Assembly (NCBI GenBank): GCA_966212235.1
Contig: CBIHPP010000017.1
Coordinates: 1 to 64,000 of the forward strand
Source of the DNA: Niastella sp966212235
GTDB lineage: Bacteria > Bacteroidota > Bacteroidia > Chitinophagales > Chitinophagaceae
Reading direction: 5' to 3'
Length of the DNA stretch: 64,000 nucleotides
The notes below the pieces were generated by a model that did no database searches, was not told the DNA's origin, and was given only the letters and a program-made list of their open reading frames with translations. Positions 8,160 through 17,605 of this stretch are shown here, piece by piece (position 1 is the first letter of the stretch; every line of letters begins with the position of its first letter). Made by a program: the position numbers and the translations under genes.

Positions 8160-11100
8160 ATGCGTTTGCTTTTATCGATTGTTTTATTGGTACTATCGTT
8201 TTCTGCTTTTGCTCAAAGTGAACGCTATAATTTTTCCAGACTCGATACATATACCGGTCTTTCACATAACCAGGTTAGTGCTATTCTAAAAGATCCGGAA
8301 GGTTTTATATGGTTTGGTACCATGTCGGGGCTAAACCGCTATGATGGATATTCCTGCAAGGTATACCGCAACAAACATAATGACAGTTCTTCGCTGACCG
8401 ACAATTATATTCTCGCGTTGTATGAACTGCCTTATGGAAAAATGTGGGTGGAAACAAGGGGCGGTTCCTGTATTTATAATTCCTATACAGAAAAGTTTGA
8501 TGCTGATTATTATAGTTATTTACATACACTCGGTTTGCCCCCGGGTAAAATTGTAAATATTGTAAAAGGAAACAACGGAAGATATTGGTTTTTGTACGAC
8601 AATCTTGATTTGTATCTATATACAAGTGCACAAAAAAAAGCAGAACCATTCAGGGAAAAACTACATGTAAATCCCACTGATAAAATTAATTCCATTCAGG
8701 AAACAAAAGACGGGAAGTTATGGCTGGTGTACCATAATGGATTATTGCAGGAGTATGATATGAAGGGGAATAAAATCGTTTTCTCCACCACTATTTTCCA
8801 AAAACTGGATAAAAACTATGCTAATAATCTTTTTATAGACAGAGAGGGGGACATCTGGTTGTGGCATTACACAGGTGGCGTTTTGCTATTTGATCCGCAG
8901 GGTAATTCGTTCAGGGAGTTTAATGTAAATTCATTTCCATCCAGGTTGAATTCAAACCTGGTCAGTCAGATCGTTCAGGATAACAATGGCTTGATCTGGG
9001 TGGCGACTGACCATGGAGGGGTGACGCTGATCGATAAAAGGAACAACTTCAAAACCAGTTATCTGCTGAGCGATCCTAAAGATCCCCAAAGCCTTAGTCA
9101 TAACAGCATCACTACACTCTATAAGGATGATATTGGGATTATCTGGCTGGGAACATACAAGCAGGGCGTTAATTATTTGAATGGCAACATCGTCCAGTTT
9201 CCAAGGTATCATTATCAGGAATCCAATGCCAAAAGCCTTCCATACGATGATGTAAACCGCTTTGTTGAAGACAAATGGGGAAATATCTGGATTGGGACCA
9301 ATGGGGGCGGGTTGATCTATTTCGACAGGAAGAACAATACGTTCAAACAATACCTGCACGATGCCAATAATAAAAACAGCTTAAGTAGCGATGTCATTGT
9401 AAGCTTATGCATCGATCACCAGGGCTTGCTTTGGATAGGGACTTACTTCGGTGGGCTCAACAGTTTCGATGGGAAGGAATTCAGGCAGTACAGACATAAT
9501 GATAATGATCCTTCCAGTCTGGCTAACGATAACGTGTGGGAAATCGTTGAAGACAGGGAGCATAATTTGTGGATAGGTACTTTAGGCAATGGCCTGGACC
9601 TTTTTGACAGAAAAACAAACCGGTTCCAACATTCTCCGTTCAATGAAGGGAAATCAGTGCCTTTACTTTCCCATTATATTTCCGCCATCCTGCAAGACCG
9701 GAAAGGGAATTTGTGGATAGGTGCAGAATATGGAGTTGCTGTTATTGAAAAGAATAAAATCACGCCGGCTTTTTACCGCCATTCAAATGATACAAACAGT
9801 TTAAGCAGTAATAATGTTATTTGTCTTTTGGAAGACAGCAAGGGAAATATCTGGGTAGGAACCCGGGAAGGGCTGAATCTGTTTAATGAACAAACTAAAA
9901 ATTTCCAGGTATTCACTACTTCAGATGGCCTGCCCGATAATTTGATATTAAATATTCTGGAAGATGATCATGGAACGCTTTGGCTGTCCACGCCTAACGG
10001 CTTATGCAATGCCATTCCCAAAAAAAACGGGAACCGTACTGTTTTTTCGATCATTAGTTATGATGAATTAAACAACGTTCAAAATCATGAATTCAATGAT
10101 AACGCAGCACTCAAAACAAGGGCGGGTGAATTGATCTTCGGCGGCCCTTCAGGTTTCAATATCATCGATCCTGATAAAATACAGAAGCCGCTGAATCATT
10201 CCAGGATTATTTTCACCGGGTTACAGATCTTAAATAATAATGTTGAGCCGGGTGAGTTGATCAATAACCGTGTGCTGCTTCAGCAATCTTTACCCTACCT
10301 GCAAAGCATAAACCTGAAGTATAAAGAAAATGTTTTCTCTATTGAATTTGCATCGCTCGATTTTGCCCACGGCACCAGGGATAAATATGCTTATATGCTG
10401 GAAGGATTTAATTCAGATTGGTTGTATGCCGACGGCAACCAGAGAAGGGCTACTTATACCAACCTTGGTCCCGGTCGTTATACGTTTAAAGTAAAGGTTT
10501 TGAACAGGGATGGTTTATGGAGTGATGTAAAAATGTTGCGAATCGATATCGATCCGCCATTTTGGCGAACCCCGCTTGCCTACATTATTTATGTACTATG
10601 TGCAGCTGCGTTGCTGCTGCTATGGCGCCGGATAACATTAGAAAGAATGCACATGCGCTTTGAAGTGCAGCAACAACGCAGGGAAGCAGAACGGGCAAAT
10701 GCGTTAGAACAGTTAAAAACAAAATTCTTTACGAACGTAAGTCATGAATTCCGTACGCCATTAAGCCTGATCATTTCTCCATTAGACAAGATCATAAAGC
10801 AAATTACTGATCAGGAACAGAAAAATCAATTGAATTTGGTGCAACGTAATGCCAAACGCTTATTGAACCTGGTAAACCAACTCCTCGATTTCAGGAAAAT
10901 GGAGGTGCAGGAAGTAAAATTGCATCCTTCAATAGGCGACATTATTTTGTTCATCAGGGATATTAGTCAATCTTTCATGGATATTGCAGAAAAGAAGAAC
11001 ATCCGGTTTTCATTCTCAACCAATATCGATAGGCTCGAAATATATTTTGATAAGGATAAAATCGAAAAGATCTTATTGAACCTGCTTTCCAATGCTTTTA

Positions 11101-12266
11101 AATACACGCATGATAATGGAACGGTGAGCCTCCATCTTATTTACAATCCCGCTATAAGCAATGAAGAGGATGGAACGCTTGCTATTGAAGTAAAAGATAC
11201 GGGCATCGGCATTCCTGCCGATCAGCATGGAAAGATCTTTGAACGGTTCTTTCAAACGGATGTGCCGGAAAGCATGGTGAACCAGGGAACGGGCATTGGC
11301 CTGGCCATTACGAAAGAGTTTGTAAAATTGCATAACGGCATCATAACCGTAAAAAGCGAACCGGACAAGGGTACTTGTTTTACCGTTTTACTTCCTGCAA
11401 AAAAGATCTATGAATCTTTAACCCGAACTACGACAATCCCGACAGCGGTAGAAGATGGGGAACAAATAACATTGGACGAAAGTCACAGGAGCGGTAAAAA
11501 GAAAACGATATTAATCGTAGAAGATAACGAAGACCTGCGCTTTTATCTAAAAGACAACCTGAAAGTTCAATATCATGTTGAAGAAGCCACGAACGGAAAA
11601 GAAGGTTGGGAAAAAACAAAACAGCTTTATCCCGATCTGGTGGTCAGCGATATTATGATGCCTTTAATGGACGGCGTTGAATTAGCCAGGAAAATTAAAA
11701 CTGAAACGCTTACTGCCCATATCCCGGTCATTTTACTTACAGCCATGGGCAGTGAGGAAAAACAACTGGAAGGTTTGAAGGCGGGGGTGAACGATTACAT
11801 TACGAAACCATTTACTTTTGAAATACTGGCTTCCCGCATCAGGAATTTGCTGATGCAACAAAAATTATTGCAGAAAAGGTTCCAGAAGCAAATTGAGGTT
11901 AATCCGGCAGAGGTAACAGTAACCTCTGTTGACGAAAAGTTCCTGCAACAGGCATTGGATGTTGTTGAAAAAAACATGGATAACCCTGAGTTTTCGGTAG
12001 AGGATTTCAGCCGTGATATGCATATGGACCGTTCCACCCTGTATAGAAAAATTTGTTCATTGACCGGCAAAGCGCCCATAGAATTTATCCGGTCGATCCG
12101 CCTGAAAAGGGCTGCCCAGTTATTGAAAAAAAGCGGAATGTCAGTTGCCGAAGTTGCCTATGAAGTGGGATTCAGCAAACCAAAGACTTTTACAAAATTT
12201 TTTAAGGAAGAATTCAAGATCCTTCCTTCGCAGTATGTTGCCAACGAAAAGGAAAAAGATATGTAA
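8160..12266 (+). CDS. Hybrid two-component system sensor kinase/AraC regulator (HTCS)
   Basis: The product is 1368 residues if the ATG at 8160 is used (a GTG lies just before it). Layout: signal peptide (about 1-20); two seven-bladed Reg_prop beta-propellers (about 30-690) with repeats like GxLWIGTxxGGLNxFD; a Y_Y_Y domain (about 724-797); one membrane helix (about 804-825); a HisKA box VSHEFRTPLS with His 862; an HATPase domain with NLLSNAFKYT and DTGIGIP; a receiver domain with IVEDNEDL and phospho-acceptor Asp 1164; and an AraC DNA-binding domain (about 1265-1357). In Bacteroides such proteins bind an oligosaccharide in the periplasm and activate the adjacent utilization locus. It lies directly upstream of the first of four matching operators, so it is the obvious candidate to bind them. 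Confidence 0.97.
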   Translation: MRLLLSIVLLVLSFSAFAQSERYNFSRLDTYTGLSHNQVSAILKDPEGFIWFGTMSGLNRYDGYSCKVYRNKHNDSSSLTDNYILALYELPYGKMWVETRGGSCIYNSYTEKFDADYYSYLHTLGLPPGKIVNIVKGNNGRYWFLYDNLDLYLYTSAQKKAEPFREKLHVNPTDKINSIQETKDGKLWLVYHNGLLQEYDMKGNKIVFSTTIFQKLDKNYANNLFIDREGDIWLWHYTGGVLLFDPQGNSFREFNVNSFPSRLNSNLVSQIVQDNNGLIWVATDHGGVTLIDKRNNFKTSYLLSDPKDPQSLSHNSITTLYKDDIGIIWLGTYKQGVNYLNGNIVQFPRYHYQESNAKSLPYDDVNRFVEDKWGNIWIGTNGGGLIYFDRKNNTFKQYLHDANNKNSLSSDVIVSLCIDHQGLLWIGTYFGGLNSFDGKEFRQYRHNDNDPSSLANDNVWEIVEDREHNLWIGTLGNGLDLFDRKTNRFQHSPFNEGKSVPLLSHYISAILQDRKGNLWIGAEYGVAVIEKNKITPAFYRHSNDTNSLSSNNVICLLEDSKGNIWVGTREGLNLFNEQTKNFQVFTTSDGLPDNLILNILEDDHGTLWLSTPNGLCNAIPKKNGNRTVFSIISYDELNNVQNHEFNDNAALKTRAGELIFGGPSGFNIIDPDKIQKPLNHSRIIFTGLQILNNNVEPGELINNRVLLQQSLPYLQSINLKYKENVFSIEFASLDFAHGTRDKYAYMLEGFNSDWLYADGNQRRATYTNLGPGRYTFKVKVLNRDGLWSDVKMLRIDIDPPFWRTPLAYIIYVLCAAALLLLWRRITLERMHMRFEVQQQRREAERANALEQLKTKFFTNVSHEFRTPLSLIISPLDKIIKQITDQEQKNQLNLVQRNAKRLLNLVNQLLDFRKMEVQEVKLHPSIGDIILFIRDISQSFMDIAEKKNIRFSFSTNIDRLEIYFDKDKIEKILLNLLSNAFKYTHDNGTVSLHLIYNPAISNEEDGTLAIEVKDTGIGIPADQHGKIFERFFQTDVPESMVNQGTGIGLAITKEFVKLHNGIITVKSEPDKGTCFTVLLPAKKIYESLTRTTTIPTAVEDGEQITLDESHRSGKKKTILIVEDNEDLRFYLKDNLKVQYHVEEATNGKEGWEKTKQLYPDLVVSDIMMPLMDGVELARKIKTETLTAHIPVILLTAMGSEEKQLEGLKAGVNDYITKPFTFEILASRIRNLLMQQKLLQKRFQKQIEVNPAEVTVTSVDEKFLQQALDVVEKNMDNPEFSVEDFSRDMHMDRSTLYRKICSLTGKAPIEFIRSIRLKRAAQLLKKSGMSVAEVAYEVGFSKPKTFTKFFKEEFKILPSQYVANEKEKDM

Positions 12267-12296
12267 AGTTTTCACCTGGCGATGAAAATCATTGGC

Positions 12297-12364
12297 TTGC
12301 AACATTTAGCCCCCTAATATGCACCAATTAGACCCCTCGAATCAAACACTTCAAAATAGCTTTG
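12297..12364 (+). promoter_or_regulatory. Operator/promoter copy 1 (GH3 unit)
   Basis: Direct repeats TTGCAACATTT (12297-12307) and ATGCACCAATT (12319-12329) start 22 bp apart. Each is followed by a CCCCT element (CCCCCT and ACCCCT). The -7 box TAGCTTTG (12357-12364) is a perfect TAnnTTTG match, 38 bp after the start of the second repeat. Three further copies occur at 19.37, 51.63 and 55.20 kb. Tandem direct repeats close to the -33 position fit activation by an AraC-type output domain (inference). Confidence 0.75.
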
Positions 12365-12394
12365 CCGCATTGCTTCACTTATATGAAAGAAATA

Positions 12395-14566
12395 ATGAAA
12401 ACATTTTTTTTCGCCGTTTTATTGTTAGTGGCGTGTGTAACCGATGCGCAGCAAAAGGCAAAAACCGGCAATGCGCTGGAGGAAAAGATCCAAAGCCTGA
12501 TCAGTCAGCTGACATTGCCCGAAAAACTGGGCTTATTACATGCCAACTCCAAATTTTATGTATCAGGTATAAAAAGGGTAGAAATTCCGGAATGGGCGTT
12601 GAGCGACGGTCCCCATGGCGTACGGGCAGAAATAAACCGGCATGATTGGGCATATGCCGGATGGACAAATGATTCTGCAACCTGCTTTCCACCGGGTACG
12701 GCCCTTGCCGCCACCTGGAATCCCCGGCTGGCTTACGAGCGGGGAATTGTATTGGGAGAAGAGGCACGCTTTCGCAAAAAAGATATTTTGCTTGGGCCTG
12801 GTATAAACATTATTCGTTCGCCGCTCTGCGGAAGGAATTTTGAGTATATGAGCGAAGACCCTTTTCTTATTTCGAAAATGTCGGTGGCATATATCAAAGC
12901 ATTGCAATCAAAAGATGTGGCAGCCAGTGTGAAGCATTGGTTGGCTAATAACCAGGAGGAGCACCGGGATTCCGTGGATGTGACTATGAGCGAAAGGGCC
13001 TTGCGTGAAATTTATTTGCCCGGATTTAAAGCATCGGTAACAGAAGGCGGCGCTTATACGGTTATGGCCGCATACAATAAATTCAGGGGCGATTGGTGTT
13101 CTGAAAATGAATACCTCAACAGGCAAATCCTTCGCAAAGAACTTGGTTTCCAGGGCGTGTTAATGACCGACTGGTCTGCCGCCCATACAACCATAAAAGC
13201 CGCTTTAACAGGGCTTGACCTGGAAATGGGTACCGATAAAAAAGATTACAACGAATGGTATTTTGCCAATCCGTTGATGAAGGCGGTTGAAGAAGGGAAA
13301 GTGCCGATGGCTGTGGTAGATGAAAAAGTGGCAAATGTGTTGCGTGTCATGATGAAGACAAAAATGTTTGATGAAAGCCATCGGGAAAAAGGAAAGATGA
13401 ATACGCCGGAACATCAGCAGGCCGCTTATAATGATGCTGCTGAAGCAGCAGTTTTATTGCAAAACAACGGAAACATACTCCCACTGAATTTTAAGAATAT
13501 AAAGTCAGTTGCAATTATTGGCGATAATGCCACCCGTAAACATTGCGGTGGCGGGCTTAGTTCCGAAATAAAAACCCTGTACGAAATAACGCCGCTGGAT
13601 GCTATTCAGAAAAAATTTGGCGCTGCGGTAAAAATAAATTTTGCACAGGGGTATGAAAAACAATCCACATTCAAAGAAGGAAACAACACGGGACAGGCAA
13701 GCGCAGATAAGGTTGACTGGAAATTGATCGATGAAGCTGTTAAAGTTGCCAAAGAATCAGAAGTGGTGATCATTTTCGAGGGATTAAACCATGATTTTGA
13801 TACAGAATCTTCTGATAAGCAAAATATGGATCTGCCCTATGGGCAAGATGTTTTGATAAGGGAAGTCGCCAAAGCAAATCCAAATACAGTTGTAGTTATC
13901 ATTGCCGGTTCGCCGGTCAAATTATCAGGTATTGTTCATCGGGTGCCAGCCATCTTATGGTCATGGTTTGGCGGAATGGAAGCCGGAAACGCCGTAGCAG
14001 ATCTGCTGAGCGGTAAAGTGAATCCCTCTGGCAAACTGCCGTTCACAATCCCGGTATCGCTGGATCAATCACCTGCACATGCATTAGGTAATTTTCCCGG
14101 AAGAAACCTTACCGTAAATTATGAAGAAGATATTCTGGTGGGATACCGCTGGTTTGATACTAAGAAAATTGTTCCGCAATTCCCATTTGGGTATGGTCTT
14201 TCCTATACTGATTTTTCGATAGGCAATTTCACTACTGACAAAACAAGTTATGGAAAAGGAGAGACCATCCATGCAAAATGCACCCTGAAAAATACGGGTT
14301 CACGATATGGAGCAGAGGTTGCGCAGTTGTATGTTAGCGACCCGGTTTGTTCTGTTTTGCGCCCTGAAAAAGAACTCAAAGCTTTTGAAAAAGTATTTCT
14401 GAAGCCCGGCGAATCAAAAACAATTGAACTGACTATAAAAGTGGCTGATCTGGCTTTTTATGACGAAACAAAAAAAGCCTGGAATGTGGAAGCAGGTGAA
14501 TTTGTATTACAAATCGGGAATTCATCACGCAATATTTCCAAATCGGTGAAGATTTCGATTAAATAA
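12395..14566 (+). CDS. GH3 family beta-glucosidase-type enzyme
   Basis: This 723-residue protein has a Sec signal peptide (MKTFFFAVLLLVACVTDAQ). I chose the ATG at 12395 because the distance from the -7 box (31 bp) equals that of the sister carboxylesterase promoter; an ATG at 12383 is also in frame. The GH3 (alpha/beta) barrel is at about 30-320, with LSDGPHGVRAE, the KHW..N motif AASVKHWLANNQE, and nucleophile Asp 259 in LMTDWSAAH. The C-terminal alpha/beta sandwich (WSWFGGMEAGNAVADLL) and fibronectin-like domain (about 610-720) complete a typical beta-glucosidase architecture. It probably releases glucose from xylose-stripped xyloglucan oligomers in the periplasm. It is first in a four-gene unit. 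Confidence 0.93.
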   Translation: MKTFFFAVLLLVACVTDAQQKAKTGNALEEKIQSLISQLTLPEKLGLLHANSKFYVSGIKRVEIPEWALSDGPHGVRAEINRHDWAYAGWTNDSATCFPPGTALAATWNPRLAYERGIVLGEEARFRKKDILLGPGINIIRSPLCGRNFEYMSEDPFLISKMSVAYIKALQSKDVAASVKHWLANNQEEHRDSVDVTMSERALREIYLPGFKASVTEGGAYTVMAAYNKFRGDWCSENEYLNRQILRKELGFQGVLMTDWSAAHTTIKAALTGLDLEMGTDKKDYNEWYFANPLMKAVEEGKVPMAVVDEKVANVLRVMMKTKMFDESHREKGKMNTPEHQQAAYNDAAEAAVLLQNNGNILPLNFKNIKSVAIIGDNATRKHCGGGLSSEIKTLYEITPLDAIQKKFGAAVKINFAQGYEKQSTFKEGNNTGQASADKVDWKLIDEAVKVAKESEVVIIFEGLNHDFDTESSDKQNMDLPYGQDVLIREVAKANPNTVVVIIAGSPVKLSGIVHRVPAILWSWFGGMEAGNAVADLLSGKVNPSGKLPFTIPVSLDQSPAHALGNFPGRNLTVNYEEDILVGYRWFDTKKIVPQFPFGYGLSYTDFSIGNFTTDKTSYGKGETIHAKCTLKNTGSRYGAEVAQLYVSDPVCSVLRPEKELKAFEKVFLKPGESKTIELTIKVADLAFYDETKKAWNVEAGEFVLQIGNSSRNISKSVKISIK

Positions 14567-14586
14567 GATTTACTGAATGGTAGCAA

Positions 14587-16524
14587 ATGAAAAAAACAAT
14601 GAAGCTGATTTTCTTTTTTCTTTTTTGCTTTTCAATCTCATTGGCTGGTAATGCCCAGGAGATGGTATCTCCAAATAAGCATATTAAAGTAATGATCAGT
14701 GCGCAAAAGACATCGGATAACAAGCGCACGTATCCGGTATATTTTAAAGTGTTGTACAAAAAGGATTCAGAATATCTCGAGGTAATAACAAATTCCCCTT
14801 TAGGCATATCGCGAAAAGACCAGCCATTTACCGACGATCTTAGATTGGTTGCAGAATCCGGAATAAGGGAAGTGCACGATAAATATGAAATGATCTGTGG
14901 TAAACGTAAACAGTGTGAGAATTTTGGTAGGGAAAAGATCTTTAGTTTCAAAAATGCGAATGATCAACCTGTAGATATTGCTTTCAGGGTTTACAATAAT
15001 GGCGTTGCATTCCGGTATATTTTCCCCAATCATTCCGATTCGACTGTAAATATCATTAGCGAGGCTACAACCTATATTTTACCAGATAGCACGTGCCGTT
15101 GGGTGCAGCCTTATTCTATGGGGTATGAGGATTTTTTCCCGTTCAGTAAAACGGGTTTAAGCACAAACAAAGTGCAGGAATGGGGTTTCCCTGCATTATT
15201 TAAAGTTAATAATGAACCTGTTTACGCATTAATTTCCGAAGCAAATATTTCTGAAAACAATTGTGCGGCAAAACTAAGTAACCTTAAAAATGCCAATGCA
15301 TACCAGGTTATCTATTCATCTCCCCGCGATAATTTTAACCAAACCGGCGTTAAGGCTACATTGCCATGGAAGTCGCAGTGGCATACAATGATCATTGGTA
15401 AATTGTCAGATATTGTTGAATCTACTTTGATCACTGATGTCAGCGAACCGAACCAATTGAAAGAAACAGATTGGATAAAACCCGGGCCGGTCTCATGGAT
15501 CTATTGGGCGAATAATCACGGGTCCAAAGATTATCAGAAGGTGGTTGAATATGTAGATCTCGCTGTAAAAATGAACTGGCCTTATGTGCTGATTGATTGG
15601 GAATGGGATGTAATGAGTAATGGCGGCAATATTGTTGATGCGGTTAACTATGCAAAAAGCAAGGGAGTTAAACCTTTAATGTGGTATAATTCCGGTACAA
15701 GCTGGCTCGATCCCACACCCAACGATCGTTTACAGACGGCAGAAAAACGCGCTAAAGAATTTTCGTGGCTCAATGAAATAGGCGTATTCGGGATCAAGGT
15801 CGATTTTTTTGCCGGTGACCAGCAGGATATGATGACCTATTACATGGAGATTTTGAAAGATGCGGCCAAATATCATTTAATGGTGAATTTTCATGGCGCA
15901 ACAATCCCCCGGGGTTGGGCGCGTACCTATCCCAACCTGATGACAACAGAGGCGGTGTATGGTGCAGAATGGTACAACAATAACCCGGTGCTGACCGATA
16001 AAGCGGCAGTTCATAATACCACGCTTCCGTTTACCCGCAATGTAATTGGCTCCATGGATTACACGCCGGTTACCTTTTCAAATTCACAACATCCGCATAT
16101 TACATCCTATGCGCACGAATTGGCTTTGTCAGTTGTTTTTGAATCGGGGCTTCAGCATTTCGCCGATAAGCCGTCAGCGTATGAATTGTTGCCTGCAGCA
16201 CCCAAAGACTTTTTGAAACACGTGCCGGTTAGCTGGGATGATACAAAACTAATCGATGGTTATCCCGGAGAAACAGTCATTATTGCCCGCAGGAAAGGAA
16301 AGCAATGGTATATCGGCGGGTTGAACGGCCAGGATCAAACACAGACCATCATAGTAAGGTTCGATTTTCCTGACAAAGGGAATTATAATTTTCGGCTTAT
16401 CAAAGACGGAAAGGATAAAGGATCTTTTTCTTCGGAAATGATAAAAATAAAAAAAGGAGACACCCTGAAAATTGAATGTCTTCCAATGGGAGGGTTTGTT
16501 GGTGTAATGGAAGTTCAAAAATAG
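14587..16524 (+). CDS. GH97 family alpha-glycosidase, retaining (alpha-galactosidase-like)
   Basis: This 645-residue exported protein has a signal peptide (about 1-23). The N-terminal beta-sandwich (about 25-280) and the (beta/alpha)8 barrel (about 285-560) show GH97 signatures: GPVSWIYWANNHGSKDY, WPYVLIDWEWD, GVKPLMWYNSG and VNFHGATIPRGWARTYPN. Asp 406 in FGIKVDFF and Glu 455 in TTEAVYGAEW sit where the nucleophile and acid/base of retaining GH97 alpha-galactosidases lie. Inverting SusB-type alpha-glucosidases lack the Asp there. The retaining mechanism is inferred from those two residues. Genes before and after are 20 and 31 bp away, so it is co-transcribed with GH3. Confidence 0.9.
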   Translation: MKKTMKLIFFFLFCFSISLAGNAQEMVSPNKHIKVMISAQKTSDNKRTYPVYFKVLYKKDSEYLEVITNSPLGISRKDQPFTDDLRLVAESGIREVHDKYEMICGKRKQCENFGREKIFSFKNANDQPVDIAFRVYNNGVAFRYIFPNHSDSTVNIISEATTYILPDSTCRWVQPYSMGYEDFFPFSKTGLSTNKVQEWGFPALFKVNNEPVYALISEANISENNCAAKLSNLKNANAYQVIYSSPRDNFNQTGVKATLPWKSQWHTMIIGKLSDIVESTLITDVSEPNQLKETDWIKPGPVSWIYWANNHGSKDYQKVVEYVDLAVKMNWPYVLIDWEWDVMSNGGNIVDAVNYAKSKGVKPLMWYNSGTSWLDPTPNDRLQTAEKRAKEFSWLNEIGVFGIKVDFFAGDQQDMMTYYMEILKDAAKYHLMVNFHGATIPRGWARTYPNLMTTEAVYGAEWYNNNPVLTDKAAVHNTTLPFTRNVIGSMDYTPVTFSNSQHPHITSYAHELALSVVFESGLQHFADKPSAYELLPAAPKDFLKHVPVSWDDTKLIDGYPGETVIIARRKGKQWYIGGLNGQDQTQTIIVRFDFPDKGNYNFRLIKDGKDKGSFSSEMIKIKKGDTLKIECLPMGGFVGVMEVQK

Positions 16525-16555
16525 AAATGAACTGAAACGACAAAATGAAACAAAC

Positions 16556-17572
16556 ATGAAGAGTTTAGTGTGTATCAGACCTGGCCGGTTTGAATATACT
16601 ACCGGCGAACAACCAGAACTAAAATGCGGGCAGGCCATTATAAAGATCAAAAGAATTGGTATCAGCGGAACTGACCTTCATGCTTTCGAAGGAACGCAGC
16701 CTTATTTTGAATATCCACGCATTTTAGGCCATGAGCTTTCAGGCGAACTTGTTGCGGTTGATGACGCTCCTGGTTTCGAAATTGGAGAAGCCGTTACCTT
16801 CATTCCTTATTTCTGTTGCGGTCAATGCATTGCCTGTCGCATAGGAAAACAAAATGCCTGTGTGAATATAAAAGTATGTGGTGTTCACCAGGATGGCGGC
16901 ATGGTAGAATATCTTTCCGTTCCTTCCTTTTGTTTGATCCATGGGGAGGGTTTAAGTTATGATGCCCTGGCTCTTGTAGAACCTTTAGCGATCAGTGCCC
17001 ATGGCGTAAGAAGGGCAGGAATTACAAAAGATGAATTTGTTTTAGTGATTGGCGCCGGCCCCATTGGATTGGGAACCATGGAATTTGCACGTATTGCCGG
17101 AGGCAAAGTGATTGCGCTCGATGTAAATTATGAACGATTGAAGTTTTGTAAAGAGCGATTGAACGTTGAGTATGCCATCAATGCCATGAACGCTGAAGTT
17201 GTGCAGGAATTAAAAACGATCACAAAGGGTGATATGCCAACAGTTGTGATCGATGCTACCGGAAATTTGAAAGCTATCAATAATGTATTTCAATACATGG
17301 CGCATGGAGCCAGGTATGTTTTGATTGGACTGCAGAAAGACAAGGTTCGTTTCAGGCATCCGGAATCTCATAAACGGCAAATAACGCTCATGAGCAGCAA
17401 GAGTGCAACGAGAAGAGATTTTGAATATGTGATCGCCTGCGTGAAAAGGAAAGAAGTTGATCCAACCACTTATATTACGCATCGTGTTTTCTTTGATAAG
17501 GTAAAGGATGAATTTGAGGGATGGCTCAATCCGGTGAATGGTGTGATCAAAGCAATGGTTGAAATGAATTGA
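16556..17572 (+). CDS. Zinc-type medium-chain dehydrogenase (LgoD-like sugar or sugar-acid dehydrogenase)
   Basis: This 338-residue cytoplasmic protein follows the medium-chain dehydrogenase plan: a GroES-like domain, GHE motif (LGHELSG), structural-zinc cysteines in CCGQCIACRIGKQNAC, and Rossmann motif GAGPIGLG. It resembles E. coli L-galactonate dehydrogenase LgoD in VCGVHQDGG, EYLSVP and LVEPLAISAHGVRRA. The usual first catalytic-zinc ligand Cys in 'GICGTD' is Ser 37 here (GISGTD), which may weaken or change zinc binding. Its position among fucose- and galactose-releasing enzymes suggests it oxidises a sugar or sugar acid freed by the locus; the substrate is unknown. Confidence 0.85.
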   Translation: MKSLVCIRPGRFEYTTGEQPELKCGQAIIKIKRIGISGTDLHAFEGTQPYFEYPRILGHELSGELVAVDDAPGFEIGEAVTFIPYFCCGQCIACRIGKQNACVNIKVCGVHQDGGMVEYLSVPSFCLIHGEGLSYDALALVEPLAISAHGVRRAGITKDEFVLVIGAGPIGLGTMEFARIAGGKVIALDVNYERLKFCKERLNVEYAINAMNAEVVQELKTITKGDMPTVVIDATGNLKAINNVFQYMAHGARYVLIGLQKDKVRFRHPESHKRQITLMSSKSATRRDFEYVIACVKRKEVDPTTYITHRVFFDKVKDEFEGWLNPVNGVIKAMVEMN

Positions 17573-17605
17573 TCAATTGTAATCTAAAACGCATAACTGC
17601 TTAAT

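Noticed and set aside
12269..12288. TTTTCA/TGAAAA hairpin after the regulator gene as a terminator
   Set aside because: A 6-bp AT-rich stem without a T-run is too weak to call.
12319..12645. 108-codon + strand frame overlapping the GH3 start
   Set aside because: It lies in another frame of the operator and the GH3 gene, with no protein-family resemblance.
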